Assembly (NCBI GenBank): GCA_946478755.1 | Contig: CAMLDJ010000016.1 | Coordinates: 1 to 43,759, forward strand | DNA length: 43,759 nucleotides | Direction: 5' to 3' | Source of the DNA: an uncultured Pedobacter sp. | GTDB lineage: Bacteria > Bacteroidota > Bacteroidia > Sphingobacteriales > Sphingobacteriaceae | Shown: piece after piece, positions 23,906 to 33,202 of the stretch | Position numbering within the stretch: position 1 is the first letter of the stretch | Layout of the letters: each line of letters opens with the position of its first letter | Made by a program: the position numbers and the translations under genes | The notes under the pieces: model-generated | Seen by the model: only the letters and a program-made list of their open reading frames with translations | Databases searched by the model: none | What the model was told of the DNA's origin: nothing

Positions 23906-26900
23906 TTATAAAGTGAATTGAATTCCTGCACTCAGAACCCGTAGCGGAGGCAAAACAGTGAGCAATTGGGTTTCTGGATCTAAGCCTTTAAACCTAGTGA
24001 AAGTGAATAAATTTTGACCTTGCAAATAAAACTTAGCATTACTCATCTTCAATCTTTTGGTCAATTGTGGTGACAAGTTGTAGGAAAAGGAGATGTTTTT
24101 TAGTCTAATGTAAGAAGCATCATAGACATTGCGATTACCAAAGAGATAAGCATTGTTATATCCAGTAACTACTGCCGATTGAGTACTATACTTCTGATAT
24201 TCGGCGGTGCTTCCGATAGCTGTCCAACGGTCAGTTAATGCAGCTAATTGATTAACATTGGGGCTTGATGGTGAAAATTGCCCAGGCACTTTGAAGCTGA
24301 AATCAAAATTTGAGCCTGTTTGTTTCACGAATTGAAACATGAAGTCTAAATTAAACCCTTTATAGGAAAATGAATTTTGTATACCGCCATAAAATTTCTG
24401 TCCAACAAATGCGACTAAATTTTGATCAATGGCATCAATTATTCCGTTTTTATCAATATCGACACGTGTATAGATACCTGTTTGATTGTCTATATAAGTG
24501 TTGTATAATTTTTTAATCGACAGGGGTTCTCCTATAACATAAATTGAGGCACTACTGCTTTTTTCTAGTCCGGGATAGGCTATTAGTTGATTTCTAGGAA
24601 TCGTCAAATTTAGCGAGGTAGACCATGAGAATTTGGATAAGAAATTTTTTGAATGCAGTTCGAATTCCCATCCTGTATTCGCTATCGTTGCCGGAAGGTT
24701 ATCAAGTAAACCCGAGAAACCAGAGCTCGGGGCAAGTGTTGTGAAGACAAGTTGACTTGACGATCGATTTGTGTAATACCCCCCTGCAACAGCAATCCGG
24801 TTTTTCAAGAAATTCACATCAAGAGCGATTTCCGCTTTTTTATTTACCTCCCATGCATAATTTTGATTCGAAATGTTAGCCGGTGATGTCGTTGCCGTTC
24901 CTTGGTAAGATGCTTCGTTGTTCCACAATTCTAGGTATCCATAATCTAGGATCTGGTCATTACCGGTAATTCCATAACTTCCCCGCAGTTTTGCAAAACT
25001 GATAAATGGTAAATTGTCTTTCATGAACTTTTCTTCACTGATTATCCATGCCGCGCCCAATGCTCCAAAATCAGCGAATTGCTTGGCTGGACCGAAGCGG
25101 CTGCTACCATCTCTTCTACCAGTTGCGTTTATAAAGTACTTGTCTCGAATACTGTAATTCAACCTACCGAATACAGCCGTATAGCGGTATTGCGTGTAGG
25201 TGGCTCCAGTTGTAAAGGTTGAGGCAGATGAAATGTTAGTCATCAATGCATCGTTATTATAGCCGGAGGCCATCACTTTTTGAAGGTCGCGGATTCCCTG
25301 CTGAAACGTTGTACCTATCAACACACTTAATTTCCCGTTGTTGATTTTTCTGCTATATTCTGCCTGCCCCTCTATTGTATAGTTATCGGAAGAGTTGTTA
25401 GCGAAATTCGATACGCGATTAGTTGGCCCTAAATTAAAGATGGGGGCATATGTGGTTAATGGGGTGCTATTGAATTCTTTCCTAGTCCCAATATTTGACC
25501 CAAAATTTGCTTTTAATTTAAAGTTGGGCAACAAAATGTAACTAAGCGAAGTATTTGCAATGAGATTGTTGGTTTTAGCATCATAAGGTTGTTTTGTACT
25601 AGCTATTGGATTTGTATAAACTGTGTTATTTTGCCAATTAACTAGCCCCTTATCGTCTAATAAATTAGGATAGTTTGGAGGTAGTAATATAAATTGAGTA
25701 ATGTCATTAATAAAAAGATTACTATTAACTTGGCTATAGTTTGCATCCATAGCTACGGTTAGCTTTTTATTATCGGAAATATATTGTAGACTGAAATTTC
25801 CCGATGCTCTTTTGTAAGAACTGGCTCCTATAAAAACAGTCGCCTCTCTGTAATAATTACCACCTATTGAATAGGTAATGCTATTTGTACCGCCAGAAAG
25901 TGTAGCTTGGACGTTTGTCGAGGGAGCAGCCTTTCCGATCAACTCTTTCTGCCAATCTGTGTATTTATTTCGATCCCATATATCGTTTATGTCATAGTCA
26001 GTGGTTGCAATGGGTAAATTATCATTAGCCTTTGCTTCTCTACGCATTGTTAAATATTGTTCTGTGTTCATCAAATCCATCATGTGACCGACCTTGGAAA
26101 TACCCTGATTGATAGAGATGGTTGCAATGTTCTGTCCTGACTTTCCCCTTTTTGTCGTAATTAAAATGACCCCATTTGCTCCCCTTGATCCATATATCGC
26201 TGTCGCATCTGCATCTTTGAGGACTTCTATACTTTCTATATCGTTAGGGTTGATACTAGCTAGAGGGCTTGGACTCCCTGTTATCCCGGCTGTATTCGAT
26301 AAGCCGAGAGCATTATATGGTACACCATTAATAATATAAAATGGATCATTTCCTTGACTAATACTGTTTTGTCCCCTAAGACGGACTGTAAAACTTCCAC
26401 CCGGTGCACCTGTGTTTTGTGTAATTTGCAACCCGTTTATTCTTCCTTGCAAGGCCATTAGCGGGTTGTTAACCGGCTGCTTATCAATATCCTTACTAGT
26501 AATCCTCGAAATACTACCAGTGCGTTCCCTATCAGTTACCCTATAATAACCGGCATTAATTTCTACCTCCTGAAGTTTGTCTGTACTTGAAATTAAAGAT
26601 ATAGATTTGAGGTTTTCAGATGCTTTGATTTCTTTAGTGTCATATCCAATGAATGAAATTATCAAAATATCTTTTGCATTTACATTTTGTAAGCTAAACT
26701 CGCCATTGGTATTTGTAACTGTACTATTATTAGTCCCTTTAATCTTTACAGTCGCGCCCACCAGAGGCGCGTTATTTTCATCAAGCACACGGCCACGTAC
26801 ATCGATTGTAGCAAGAGTGCCAGTAACCTGATCAGGAAAGGAAGACACTTTCTCTTTAATCAAAACCGTCTTATCTTCAATTGAAAACGACACCGGCTGA

Positions 26901-27205
26901 TCTGCAAAAATTTGCTCCAGCACCTTATCCAATTCCGTATTCTTCACATTAATGGTGACCGGCTTAGTTCCCTTCAACAAATCACTGGTAAACACAAAGT
27001 TATACCCACACTGATCAGAAATCCGGTCAAAAACCTTACTCAGCGCCACATTTTTCTCGGACAGCGTGATCCGCTGCGCGAAGGTAGATGCACTTACTTG
27101 CATGATGCCTATGATTAAGATGATAGCAATCAGTTTCATAATCAATAGAATTTGATGGACATAACCTTCCGGCACATCCAGTTTATTAAAATATTTTTTA
27201 TACAT
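23906..27205 (-). CDS. SusC/RagA-family TonB-dependent outer-membrane transporter with STN domain
   Basis: The 1099-residue protein has a signal region (IILIIGIMQVSASTFAQ). It is followed by an STN signalling domain (about 48-115; KNVALSKVFDRISDQCGYNF), then a carboxypeptidase-regulatory-like beta domain (about 132-205; VRGRVLDENNAPLVGATVKI). The plug contains LRGQNSISQGNDPFYIINGV and a later GANGVILITTKRGK, and a beta-barrel ends at AGIQFTL. The STN domain means that transport is coupled to the FecR/ECF sigma pair just upstream. The first 115 codons look more GC-rich than the region that follows. A gap of 143 bases separates it from fecR. Confidence 0.95.
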   Translation of the reverse strand: MYKKYFNKLDVPEGYVHQILLIMKLIAIILIIGIMQVSASTFAQRITLSEKNVALSKVFDRISDQCGYNFVFTSDLLKGTKPVTINVKNTELDKVLEQIFADQPVSFSIEDKTVLIKEKVSSFPDQVTGTLATIDVRGRVLDENNAPLVGATVKIKGTNNSTVTNTNGEFSLQNVNAKDILIISFIGYDTKEIKASENLKSISLISSTDKLQEVEINAGYYRVTDRERTGSISRITSKDIDKQPVNNPLMALQGRINGLQITQNTGAPGGSFTVRLRGQNSISQGNDPFYIINGVPYNALGLSNTAGITGSPSPLASINPNDIESIEVLKDADATAIYGSRGANGVILITTKRGKSGQNIATISINQGISKVGHMMDLMNTEQYLTMRREAKANDNLPIATTDYDINDIWDRNKYTDWQKELIGKAAPSTNVQATLSGGTNSITYSIGGNYYREATVFIGASSYKRASGNFSLQYISDNKKLTVAMDANYSQVNSNLFINDITQFILLPPNYPNLLDDKGLVNWQNNTVYTNPIASTKQPYDAKTNNLIANTSLSYILLPNFKLKANFGSNIGTRKEFNSTPLTTYAPIFNLGPTNRVSNFANNSSDNYTIEGQAEYSRKINNGKLSVLIGTTFQQGIRDLQKVMASGYNNDALMTNISSASTFTTGATYTQYRYTAVFGRLNYSIRDKYFINATGRRDGSSRFGPAKQFADFGALGAAWIISEEKFMKDNLPFISFAKLRGSYGITGNDQILDYGYLELWNNEASYQGTATTSPANISNQNYAWEVNKKAEIALDVNFLKNRIAVAGGYYTNRSSSQLVFTTLAPSSGFSGLLDNLPATIANTGWEFELHSKNFLSKFSWSTSLNLTIPRNQLIAYPGLEKSSSASIYVIGEPLSIKKLYNTYIDNQTGIYTRVDIDKNGIIDAIDQNLVAFVGQKFYGGIQNSFSYKGFNLDFMFQFVKQTGSNFDFSFKVPGQFSPSSPNVNQLAALTDRWTAIGSTAEYQKYSTQSAVVTGYNNAYLFGNRNVYDASYIRLKNISFSYNLSPQLTKRLKMSNAKFYLQGQNLFTFTRFKGLDPETQLLTVLPPLRVLSAGIQFTL

Positions 27206-27304
27206 TAGTACATAGTTTGGTTAAGCAGCAAGCCATTGCCTCGAAAACATCAGGCTACTGCGATTCAGTTGATTTTTTAATGATACATGGCCAAACGACC
27301 CCAG

Positions 27305-27324
27305 ATCCCGATTCCACTCGGGAT
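27305..27324 (-). promoter_or_regulatory. Hairpin between fecR and susC
   Basis: ATCCCGA (27305-27311) and TCGGGAT (27318-27324) form a seven-base stem with a six-base loop between the end of fecR and the start of susC. No T run follows on the minus strand. It could be a partial terminator or processing site separating regulator from transporter expression. Confidence 0.4.
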
Positions 27325-27348
27325 TTGGCATTAATCGCCCATAAGTAA

Positions 27349-28494
27349 TTACTTGCTTACGATAACTTTCCTCCCTTCTATTTTAAAGTGAACGGCCTTT
27401 GTTTTTTCGAGCGTTCCCAAAACATCTTTAATACTGCTATACTTGGTAATGCGGGCATTGAAACCAACCGTTGGCATCTCCCCCGAGTACTCCACCTCCA
27501 CATTGTACCACCGCGAAACCTTGCGCATCACCGTAGCAATGTCCTCATCATAAAATCTGAAATACCCTTTCTGCCAGGAAACCACCTCATCCAAATCAAC
27601 ATCAGCAACCTCGATTCCCTTTTCATCCAGCACACTCTGCTGACCGGGCTTCAGCACCTGACGATTTCCAATAAGGGTACCCGATCCACTAGCAGAAAAC
27701 CGCGCAACCCTAACAGAACCCTCCAGCAACGTTGTCTTAACAGCCTTTTCATCCCCGTAAGCATTGATATTGAAATGCGTTCCCAAAACCTCCACCTCCT
27801 GTTTAGCCGTAAATACGACAAAAGGCTGTGCCTTATTTTTAGCAATCTCAAAGTAACCTTCACCCGTTAAACCAACGCGTCTTTGAGCGGATTTAGCAAA
27901 GCTTGTAGGATATCTCAAGGAAGAGGCTGCATTTAAAAACACGAGGGAACCATCAGGCAAACGCACCTGGGTCTGTTCTCCCCGTGTAGTTGTTAATGTA
28001 TTGTATTCAATTTTACTGGTTCCCTGATCAGTCACTTCATAAATGATCTGACCGTCTTTGCTTTTTGTAATCTTCACCCCCGACTGACTGGCAATATTTC
28101 CCGCCTGCGCCTCATTGATCAAAATCTTAGTGCCATTGGCTAAAGTCAATGTCGCACCGTTTTTACCCGGAGCAATATCCGCTGCCACATAAGCATTATT
28201 ATCTTTATCCGTTGCTATGAAAGAAGACCTGAAGAAATAGGCACCAATCACGACAAAAGCAACAGCCGATGCGATGGCAATCCGAGGCCATAGCTTTTTA
28301 ATAAATGGCTTGCGATCCAGTTGCAGATCACTTCGTAAAGCAGCAACCGAAGATTCCACATCTTCCTCGGACATGATATTTGAACTCTGAGCAGCGTAAT
28401 GGCTATACCAGGACTCTAAAAGAGACCTTTCCTCCGGCGTGATTGTGCCCTCGTCGAGTTTCTGAAGTAGTTCGTTGAAATATAGTTTGTTCAT
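27349..28494 (-). CDS. FecR-family anti-sigma factor
   Basis: The 381-residue protein has a short cytoplasmic N-terminal domain (EGTITPEERSLLESWYSHY), one membrane helix near residues 71-88 (IAIASAVAFVVIGAYFF) and a periplasmic FecR domain. The latter shows TLTTTRGEQTQVRLPDGSLV, LNAASSLRYP and EVLGTHFNINAYGDE, all typical. The C-terminal FYDEDIATVMRKVSRWYNVE region is the STN-like partner of SusC. FecR proteins relay the signal from the transporter to the sigma factor. It lies 122 bases downstream of the ECF sigma gene. Confidence 0.95.
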   Translation of the reverse strand: MNKLYFNELLQKLDEGTITPEERSLLESWYSHYAAQSSNIMSEEDVESSVAALRSDLQLDRKPFIKKLWPRIAIASAVAFVVIGAYFFRSSFIATDKDNNAYVAADIAPGKNGATLTLANGTKILINEAQAGNIASQSGVKITKSKDGQIIYEVTDQGTSKIEYNTLTTTRGEQTQVRLPDGSLVFLNAASSLRYPTSFAKSAQRRVGLTGEGYFEIAKNKAQPFVVFTAKQEVEVLGTHFNINAYGDEKAVKTTLLEGSVRVARFSASGSGTLIGNRQVLKPGQQSVLDEKGIEVADVDLDEVVSWQKGYFRFYDEDIATVMRKVSRWYNVEVEYSGEMPTVGFNARITKYSSIKDVLGTLEKTKAVHFKIEGRKVIVSK

Positions 28495-28616
28495 AGTTTA
28501 GAAAAGGCTTTATTCCTCTTATAATACTAATACAGTTAACTACCCCCCAGCGTCATACGCCATGTTAAAAAAACATTAAATTATTTTTGATTTCTTGTTA
28601 ACTCCAGACGTGGAGG

Positions 28617-29189
28617 CTATAAGAACGGGTACATCGACAGAAAATTATCAATCTTAGGTTTCAGGATTTTAAGCGATTTATACACCTGCTGTTTGGCTGT
28701 CTCAGGGGAAATGTCCAGTTGCTCGCCAATCTCCTGATAGGACAAGCCATGTTTTTTATTTAGTAAAAATACTTCCCGCATACGTTCAGGCAAAAGCTCA
28801 ATTTCCCGGTCGATAATTTTCGCCAACTCATTTTCTCTTACGGTATCATCGGTGATATTGTATCCTTCTATGGCAAATTGGTCGAAAGATTCCGCATACT
28901 TTACCACTACTTTCTGATGTGAAAGCAAATTGAAGATCCTGTTTCTCACAGACGAATACAAGTAAGATGAAAGCGCTTTATTCGGATCGAGTGTTTCCTT
29001 TTTCTCCCACAACATCACAAAGACCTCCTGCACTACATCCTGAGCTTCTTCCTTGTTATTGAGTAAACGAAAGGCATGCCTCAAAAGCAACCGGCTATAG
29101 CGTTCAAAAATTTCCGAATATGCTCCCCTGTCGCCCTCTTTAAAAAGGGGTATGAGCTGCTGATCCGTGAAATTGCTGTAGCTTTTCAT
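28617..29189 (-). CDS. ECF-family RNA polymerase sigma factor
   Basis: The 190-residue protein has region 2 (FTDQQLIPLFKEGDRGAYSE, with EAQDVVQEVFVMLWEKKETL) and region 4 (LLPERMREVFLLNKKHGLSY then QEIGEQLDISPETAKQQVYK). This is the Bacteroidota FecI-like ECF family with SusC/FecR partners. It is the first gene of the uptake cassette and probably directs transcription of susC-susD-tlpA in response to ligand. No own promoter consensus was seen in the 94 bases that separate it from the upstream mob gene. Confidence 0.95.
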   Translation of the reverse strand: MKSYSNFTDQQLIPLFKEGDRGAYSEIFERYSRLLLRHAFRLLNNKEEAQDVVQEVFVMLWEKKETLDPNKALSSYLYSSVRNRIFNLLSHQKVVVKYAESFDQFAIEGYNITDDTVRENELAKIIDREIELLPERMREVFLLNKKHGLSYQEIGEQLDISPETAKQQVYKSLKILKPKIDNFLSMYPFL

Positions 29190-29283
29190 GCCTTGTCTCT
29201 CGTTGTAATTTACGAAAAATAAAGGTCAATGTTAAGGATTTAAACTGAAATATCAACAACTGGTGAATTGGGTTTTGTGCTGC

Positions 29284-31353
29284 CTACAATGACAAACTCT
29301 TCTTTTCCGGCTTTTTTGATTTTTTTAAACTACTGGATATCTTAGGTTTACCGGAAGCGTCACCTTTTGCAGGTTTATTTACAATCGATTTAGCAGGATC
29401 GTGATTGCCAGCGATGATGGGCGTGCTTTTGTCCAGCTCAATAGCGATCATTTCCTGAATGTCAGCTTTTATCTTTTTATAGTTTGCATCTATATCCTCC
29501 GTCGATAAGGTTCTGATTTTTGGAAGTGGAACATATCCATCTTCCTCCTGCTTTATCGCAGCATGATCGTTCATAATTTCAGCATGAAACATTTTGAGTT
29601 CAATCTTCTGATCGGGATTATCGGCCACCATACCCACAAATTCTCCGGAAGAAAGCGAAGCAATCTTACTGGCCGGAATCGCTGAATCCATCTGGGTAGA
29701 TTTACTCAACGACGTATCACTACTGTTAATGCTTAGGCTCTGTCTGTCCTGAACGATCTTCCCGAAAGTTTTCGATAACTTGTCTGCCCAGTCACCACTG
29801 ACCTGACCGCTGATGATGTTCCCAGAAATCCCTGCAATGATGTTTGCCTGCTCTGCACCATATTCCTTTTTCAATTGCTCTACTGACTGGATTCCGATGG
29901 TACAACTCACCAAATTGCTCCTCGCCGTGGTGATTGTGGGTACCAAATCTGCCACCAAGGTGGGATATTCATCAAACACCAGGCTACATTTGAGTTTACC
30001 TTTCTGGTTAACCAGCTTTAAAATCCGGGTTACGTAGAGCGATAACACCGCACCATAGGTTTGCAGCTTCTGCGGGTTATTGCCTAGACAAACAATCTTG
30101 GGTTCCTCAGGATTGTTGATGTCCAAGCTGAAGTCATTCCCACTCAACACGTAATACAATTTCGGAGATACTAACCTAGCCATACTGATCTTGGCACTTC
30201 CAATCTGTCCCTCCAGCTGACCCCATTCTTCTTTCTCCCAGGCAGAAATGAAAGGATTGAGCAAAGCCTGGATTTCCTCTTCCATTGTCAAAATGGTGAA
30301 GAGTCTTTTGTAATCAATCATCATCAGCTCAATGACATGTGGCAGCGTGCAATACCTACCATTGTTATATTTCTTTAAAAACCAGATCAGCGCCGTCACA
30401 AAACTAATAGCAGACTCCACGAAAAAATCACCTTGTTTTTTTAACCATTCCCGATTTAGCCCCAACATGATTGTTCGTGCTGATTCGGTTGCATCGGTAA
30501 TGTCTGTCATCCCCTGCGGCTCCAATGGATTACAGCGGTGCATGATTTCATCGAAATTGATCACATAAAATGAAGGTGTGACTTTAAAGTTTTTGGCATA
30601 CTTCAGTAATTTGTTGTAAGCCAGGGTAGATAAATCGGGGTATTTGAAATCATATACCAGCATGGAAAAACCTTTCTTCAGATGCTGATCGATTACATGG
30701 CGAATATAAAAATACGTTTTACCGGCGCCAGCAGATCCCGATAACAAAGTACTTCTGAAAGGGTTGATGATATTGATCCAACCGTTTCTTGTTTTTCCCT
30801 TTAGCTGGTATTTTGTAGGAAGGTTGATGCTATACTCATTTTCCAGCAGCCGCTCTTCCTGCGGAAAGGTTTCATTGTCTTTGTTGAACGTGTCGCCACT
30901 GAGATTTACCTGCAATAACCTGGATAATAAATTCCCACCGGCTAAGATCAGCAGGTAACCGGTACTTGTTAGGCCCATATACAAAAGTGCAATCGTGTCG
31001 GTGCTAATTTTCAGGCTTAAAAAGAAGTGGCTAATTGAGTAAAGAACCAGGCCGGTTACCAGGTAGGTAATGATGGTTTGCTTCCTGATCTTCTCATCTT
31101 TTTTACCCTTTGCTGCCATCAGGGAAACCAGCATTAAAAATAAGGCAGCAGATTTAGATAGGAGTTCAGTTTTAAAGACTGCCATGAGCATGATCTTTCT
31201 AAGAATGTTGTCGGTAACCTCTGCCGTTAATTGCCACTGCTGGAATGCACCATAGCAAAAAATATAAAAATGGATGGCAAGAATGACCAGGCTAAGTAAT
31301 CTGGTAAAGTCAGTGATTTTGCGTAAGGCCTGTATGTTTTCTCCTGTTTGCAT
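29284..31353 (-). CDS. mobC: Type IV coupling protein, VirD4/MobC-like
   Basis: The 689-residue protein has four N-terminal membrane helices (to about residue 145) and then a cytoplasmic ATPase domain. Walker A is LLSGSAGAGKTYFYIRH (GSAGAGKT at 206-213) and Walker B is CSLVFDEYPTL around 455. A later YGAEQANIIAGISGNIISGQ is typical of the family. Coupling proteins bring the relaxosome to the conjugation channel. The C-terminus is rich in Lys and Ser (KKSKKPEKKSLSL). It is the last gene of the mob operon, 10 bases after the relaxase gene. It is often annotated in Bacteroidota as a TraG-like or MobC protein. Confidence 0.93.
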   Translation of the reverse strand: MQTGENIQALRKITDFTRLLSLVILAIHFYIFCYGAFQQWQLTAEVTDNILRKIMLMAVFKTELLSKSAALFLMLVSLMAAKGKKDEKIRKQTIITYLVTGLVLYSISHFFLSLKISTDTIALLYMGLTSTGYLLILAGGNLLSRLLQVNLSGDTFNKDNETFPQEERLLENEYSINLPTKYQLKGKTRNGWINIINPFRSTLLSGSAGAGKTYFYIRHVIDQHLKKGFSMLVYDFKYPDLSTLAYNKLLKYAKNFKVTPSFYVINFDEIMHRCNPLEPQGMTDITDATESARTIMLGLNREWLKKQGDFFVESAISFVTALIWFLKKYNNGRYCTLPHVIELMMIDYKRLFTILTMEEEIQALLNPFISAWEKEEWGQLEGQIGSAKISMARLVSPKLYYVLSGNDFSLDINNPEEPKIVCLGNNPQKLQTYGAVLSLYVTRILKLVNQKGKLKCSLVFDEYPTLVADLVPTITTARSNLVSCTIGIQSVEQLKKEYGAEQANIIAGISGNIISGQVSGDWADKLSKTFGKIVQDRQSLSINSSDTSLSKSTQMDSAIPASKIASLSSGEFVGMVADNPDQKIELKMFHAEIMNDHAAIKQEEDGYVPLPKIRTLSTEDIDANYKKIKADIQEMIAIELDKSTPIIAGNHDPAKSIVNKPAKGDASGKPKISSSLKKSKKPEKKSLSL

Positions 31354-31363
31354 AGTAAAGGAT

Positions 31364-32626
31364 TTAGATGTTTAATTTCTTTCGTTTCTTTTTCTTAGGC
31401 GGCTGGCCGGAATGGTCGAAATGATCTTTCATCAGGGTTTCCAGCAGTTTTAAATTGATTTCTGGGGCGTCCGTTTTTGGCCAGAAGGTTTCAGTTTTGT
31501 CAATGGGTCTGCTTGACATTCGAATGCTTTTCATTGACGTTTGTAAAGCATCACTTGCTTTTTTTGAGAATTTTTGTTGACCGATAGTATCCAGAATGGC
31601 TTTTGCACTGTAAGGATTACCCAGGTCACTTCCGTTAAACACGATCTTGTTTCGATGATCGACATAGGTGATTCCAAATGCCTGACCATTTGCTCCAATC
31701 CTAAAAATGGCTGCAATTCCCTGCGCTTTTAAAGTCTGTAGAAATTCATCTTTGCTCTTTGGGTTTCCTTTTATAATTCTGTCAATTGACTTCTTTAAGC
31801 CAGGTTTGTACTGCAGCCTGCTCTGTTCGTGTTTCAAAAACTGCTTTTCCAATGAGGGTAAGGTGGGTTTAGTATATAGAGAGCTGGATTTGATGGGTAT
31901 CCCGATCTTGTTGCCGTTTTCATCAAGGAGGCTGTAAATCAAACCTTTTTTCTGAAACATCGAAGTGTCTTCTGCTCCCCGATCGGCAGTGACATTGAAT
32001 TGCCCGAGTACTGCGTTTAGCTCTGCCAATGAGGTAAATTTATAGGAATTAATAACAGCATTCACCGTGTTACTAATCGCCCGTTTGGTAGGCAGCTTCC
32101 CGTATTTGAATTTTGTGATGTCAATGGTTTTAATTCCTGGTTCCTGTTTATACTGCTTGCTTTCTGCCTTGACAAGGTTGTACTCGATCTCGATTTCTTT
32201 CCGTGCTTTTTCGGATCGGATCGCGCCTATATTATGCAGGTCGATACGGTCTCCACTTGACTGGATATTCGTCGTCACTAAATGAATGTGGTCATGTCCG
32301 GCATCGTTATGACGATAGGCTAAAAAAGGCTGATCTCCAAAGCCGATTTTCTCCATATAGCTCACAGCAATTTGCTGGAGCATTTCATTACTCAGCTTTT
32401 CAGCCGCATCAAAGTTTAAAGAGATGTGCAGGGTGTTGGTCTTAACTTTTGGATTTAGCATCAGCAGGTTCTCAAACCGGTGAAGCTTCTGGCTGAAGTT
32501 CATACGGTCAATGTCCCCGGCAAATCCACTGGCCAGGATCAGCTCGGCCTTTGCTTCCAGCACTTTGTTTTCGTTATAATGCAGTGCGCCTCTCAAACTC
32601 TTCCCTGTTATGATTTTGGCAACCAT
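31364..32626 (-). CDS. mobB: Conjugative relaxase (MobB-type, relaxase/mobilisation nuclease family)
   Basis: The 420-residue protein begins MVAKIITGKSLRGALHYNEN, with Y17 as likely nicking tyrosine. The metal-binding histidine triad follows in YRHNDAGHDHIHLVTTN (H111, H113, H115; H106 adjacent). This is the relaxase family used by Bacteroides mobilisable elements. It nicks oriT and pilots the single strand. The C-terminus is Lys-rich (PPKKKKRKKLNI). The gene overlaps mobA by 19 bases and precedes the coupling protein. No damage is seen. Confidence 0.95.
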   Translation of the reverse strand: MVAKIITGKSLRGALHYNENKVLEAKAELILASGFAGDIDRMNFSQKLHRFENLLMLNPKVKTNTLHISLNFDAAEKLSNEMLQQIAVSYMEKIGFGDQPFLAYRHNDAGHDHIHLVTTNIQSSGDRIDLHNIGAIRSEKARKEIEIEYNLVKAESKQYKQEPGIKTIDITKFKYGKLPTKRAISNTVNAVINSYKFTSLAELNAVLGQFNVTADRGAEDTSMFQKKGLIYSLLDENGNKIGIPIKSSSLYTKPTLPSLEKQFLKHEQSRLQYKPGLKKSIDRIIKGNPKSKDEFLQTLKAQGIAAIFRIGANGQAFGITYVDHRNKIVFNGSDLGNPYSAKAILDTIGQQKFSKKASDALQTSMKSIRMSSRPIDKTETFWPKTDAPEINLKLLETLMKDHFDHSGQPPKKKKRKKLNI

Positions 32627-33018
32627 TTTTCTGCGAGTCTGTTAATTATCAGTAGCAACGTGTCAGTTTTCAGTTCCACCTTTTCGTAAAGTTGGACAAC
32701 CTTAGCCACCTGGATGATCTGAGACTGTTCTCGTTTGTCGCTATGAAAAGCTTTAGTGATCTGGTTGATATTGATGCCAATGGCCCTTAACTCTTTTCTA
32801 ATTAATGCCAGCTCTTCCATAGCAGAATTAAGTGTGATGTCCTTGTAGAAAAGGGTGATCTTTTCTTTGCTCAATAACTTACGGGCAGCTTCTCCGACCG
32901 TGCGGCAATCGCTGCTTTTGCTAATCTTTTCTAGCCGATTGAATGCGGCATCAGTCAGCCTAATTCTTAGCACACGGCTGAGAATCTTTTCCGGTTCAGC
33001 TGATTTTTTCCTGGGCAT
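32608..33018 (-). CDS. mobA: Relaxosome accessory protein (MobA-type)
   Basis: The 136-residue protein begins with a basic stretch (MPRKKSAEPEKILSRVLRIRL). It then has a predicted ribbon-helix-helix (LTDAAFNRLEKISKSSDCRT), a helical middle and ELRAIGININQITKAFHSD, the standard motif of mobilisation accessory proteins (MobC/BmgB type). It binds near oriT and helps the relaxase. Its ATG overlaps the stop of the preceding small ORF (TAATG), and its own end overlaps mobB by 19 bases. The mob operon is thus tightly packed. Confidence 0.88.
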   Translation of the reverse strand: MPRKKSAEPEKILSRVLRIRLTDAAFNRLEKISKSSDCRTVGEAARKLLSKEKITLFYKDITLNSAMEELALIRKELRAIGININQITKAFHSDKREQSQIIQVAKVVQLYEKVELKTDTLLLIINRLAEKWLPKS

Positions 33019-33188
33019 TACATCGATCTATTTGTCTTTTCTGAAGGGGCAAGTTCCGCAGCCCCTTCATTTCCTGCGGGAGCAGGCAAAGAGATTTTCG
33101 TAGACGAAAATACATCTTTGCTGGGCTCGAGCGAGACCAAAATAACCTGGAGCTTCCTCTTGGAAATCCTGTTCGTTGTCTTCATCAT
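33018..33188 (-). CDS. Possible 56-residue small protein coupled to mobA
   Basis: The short ORF starts with MMKTTNRISKRKLQVILVSL, runs through an Ala/Pro/Glu-rich stretch (LPAPAGNEGAAELAPSEK) and ends SM. Its TAA overlaps the mobA ATG (TAATG), and it begins 14 bases after the stop of the upstream 95-residue ORF. This spacing looks like a real operon. Against it, the segment contains three inverted repeats, so the DNA could be constrained for other reasons such as oriT function. No family was recognised. Confidence 0.45.
   Translation of the reverse strand: MMKTTNRISKRKLQVILVSLEPSKDVFSSTKISLPAPAGNEGAAELAPSEKTNRSM
33042..33111. repeat. Cluster of inverted repeats upstream of mobA, candidate oriT
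   Basis: Three hairpins lie side by side. TGAAGGGGC (33042-33050) pairs with GCCCCTTCA (33061-33069), nine bases. CCTGC (33073-33077) pairs with GCAGG (33082-33086), five bases with a four-base loop. ATTTTCGT (33094-33101) pairs with ACGAAAAT (33104-33111), eight bases with a two-base loop. Origins of transfer in Bacteroidota mobilisable elements usually sit next to mobA and hold such repeats. The nick site cannot be named from sequence alone. Confidence 0.45.
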
Positions 33189-33202
33189 AATGGTCTGTTC
33201 TA

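Noticed and set aside
32855..33103. Plus-strand ORF opposite mobA
   Set aside because: It is a shadow of mobA and of the small upstream ORF, with no independent family resemblance or start signal.
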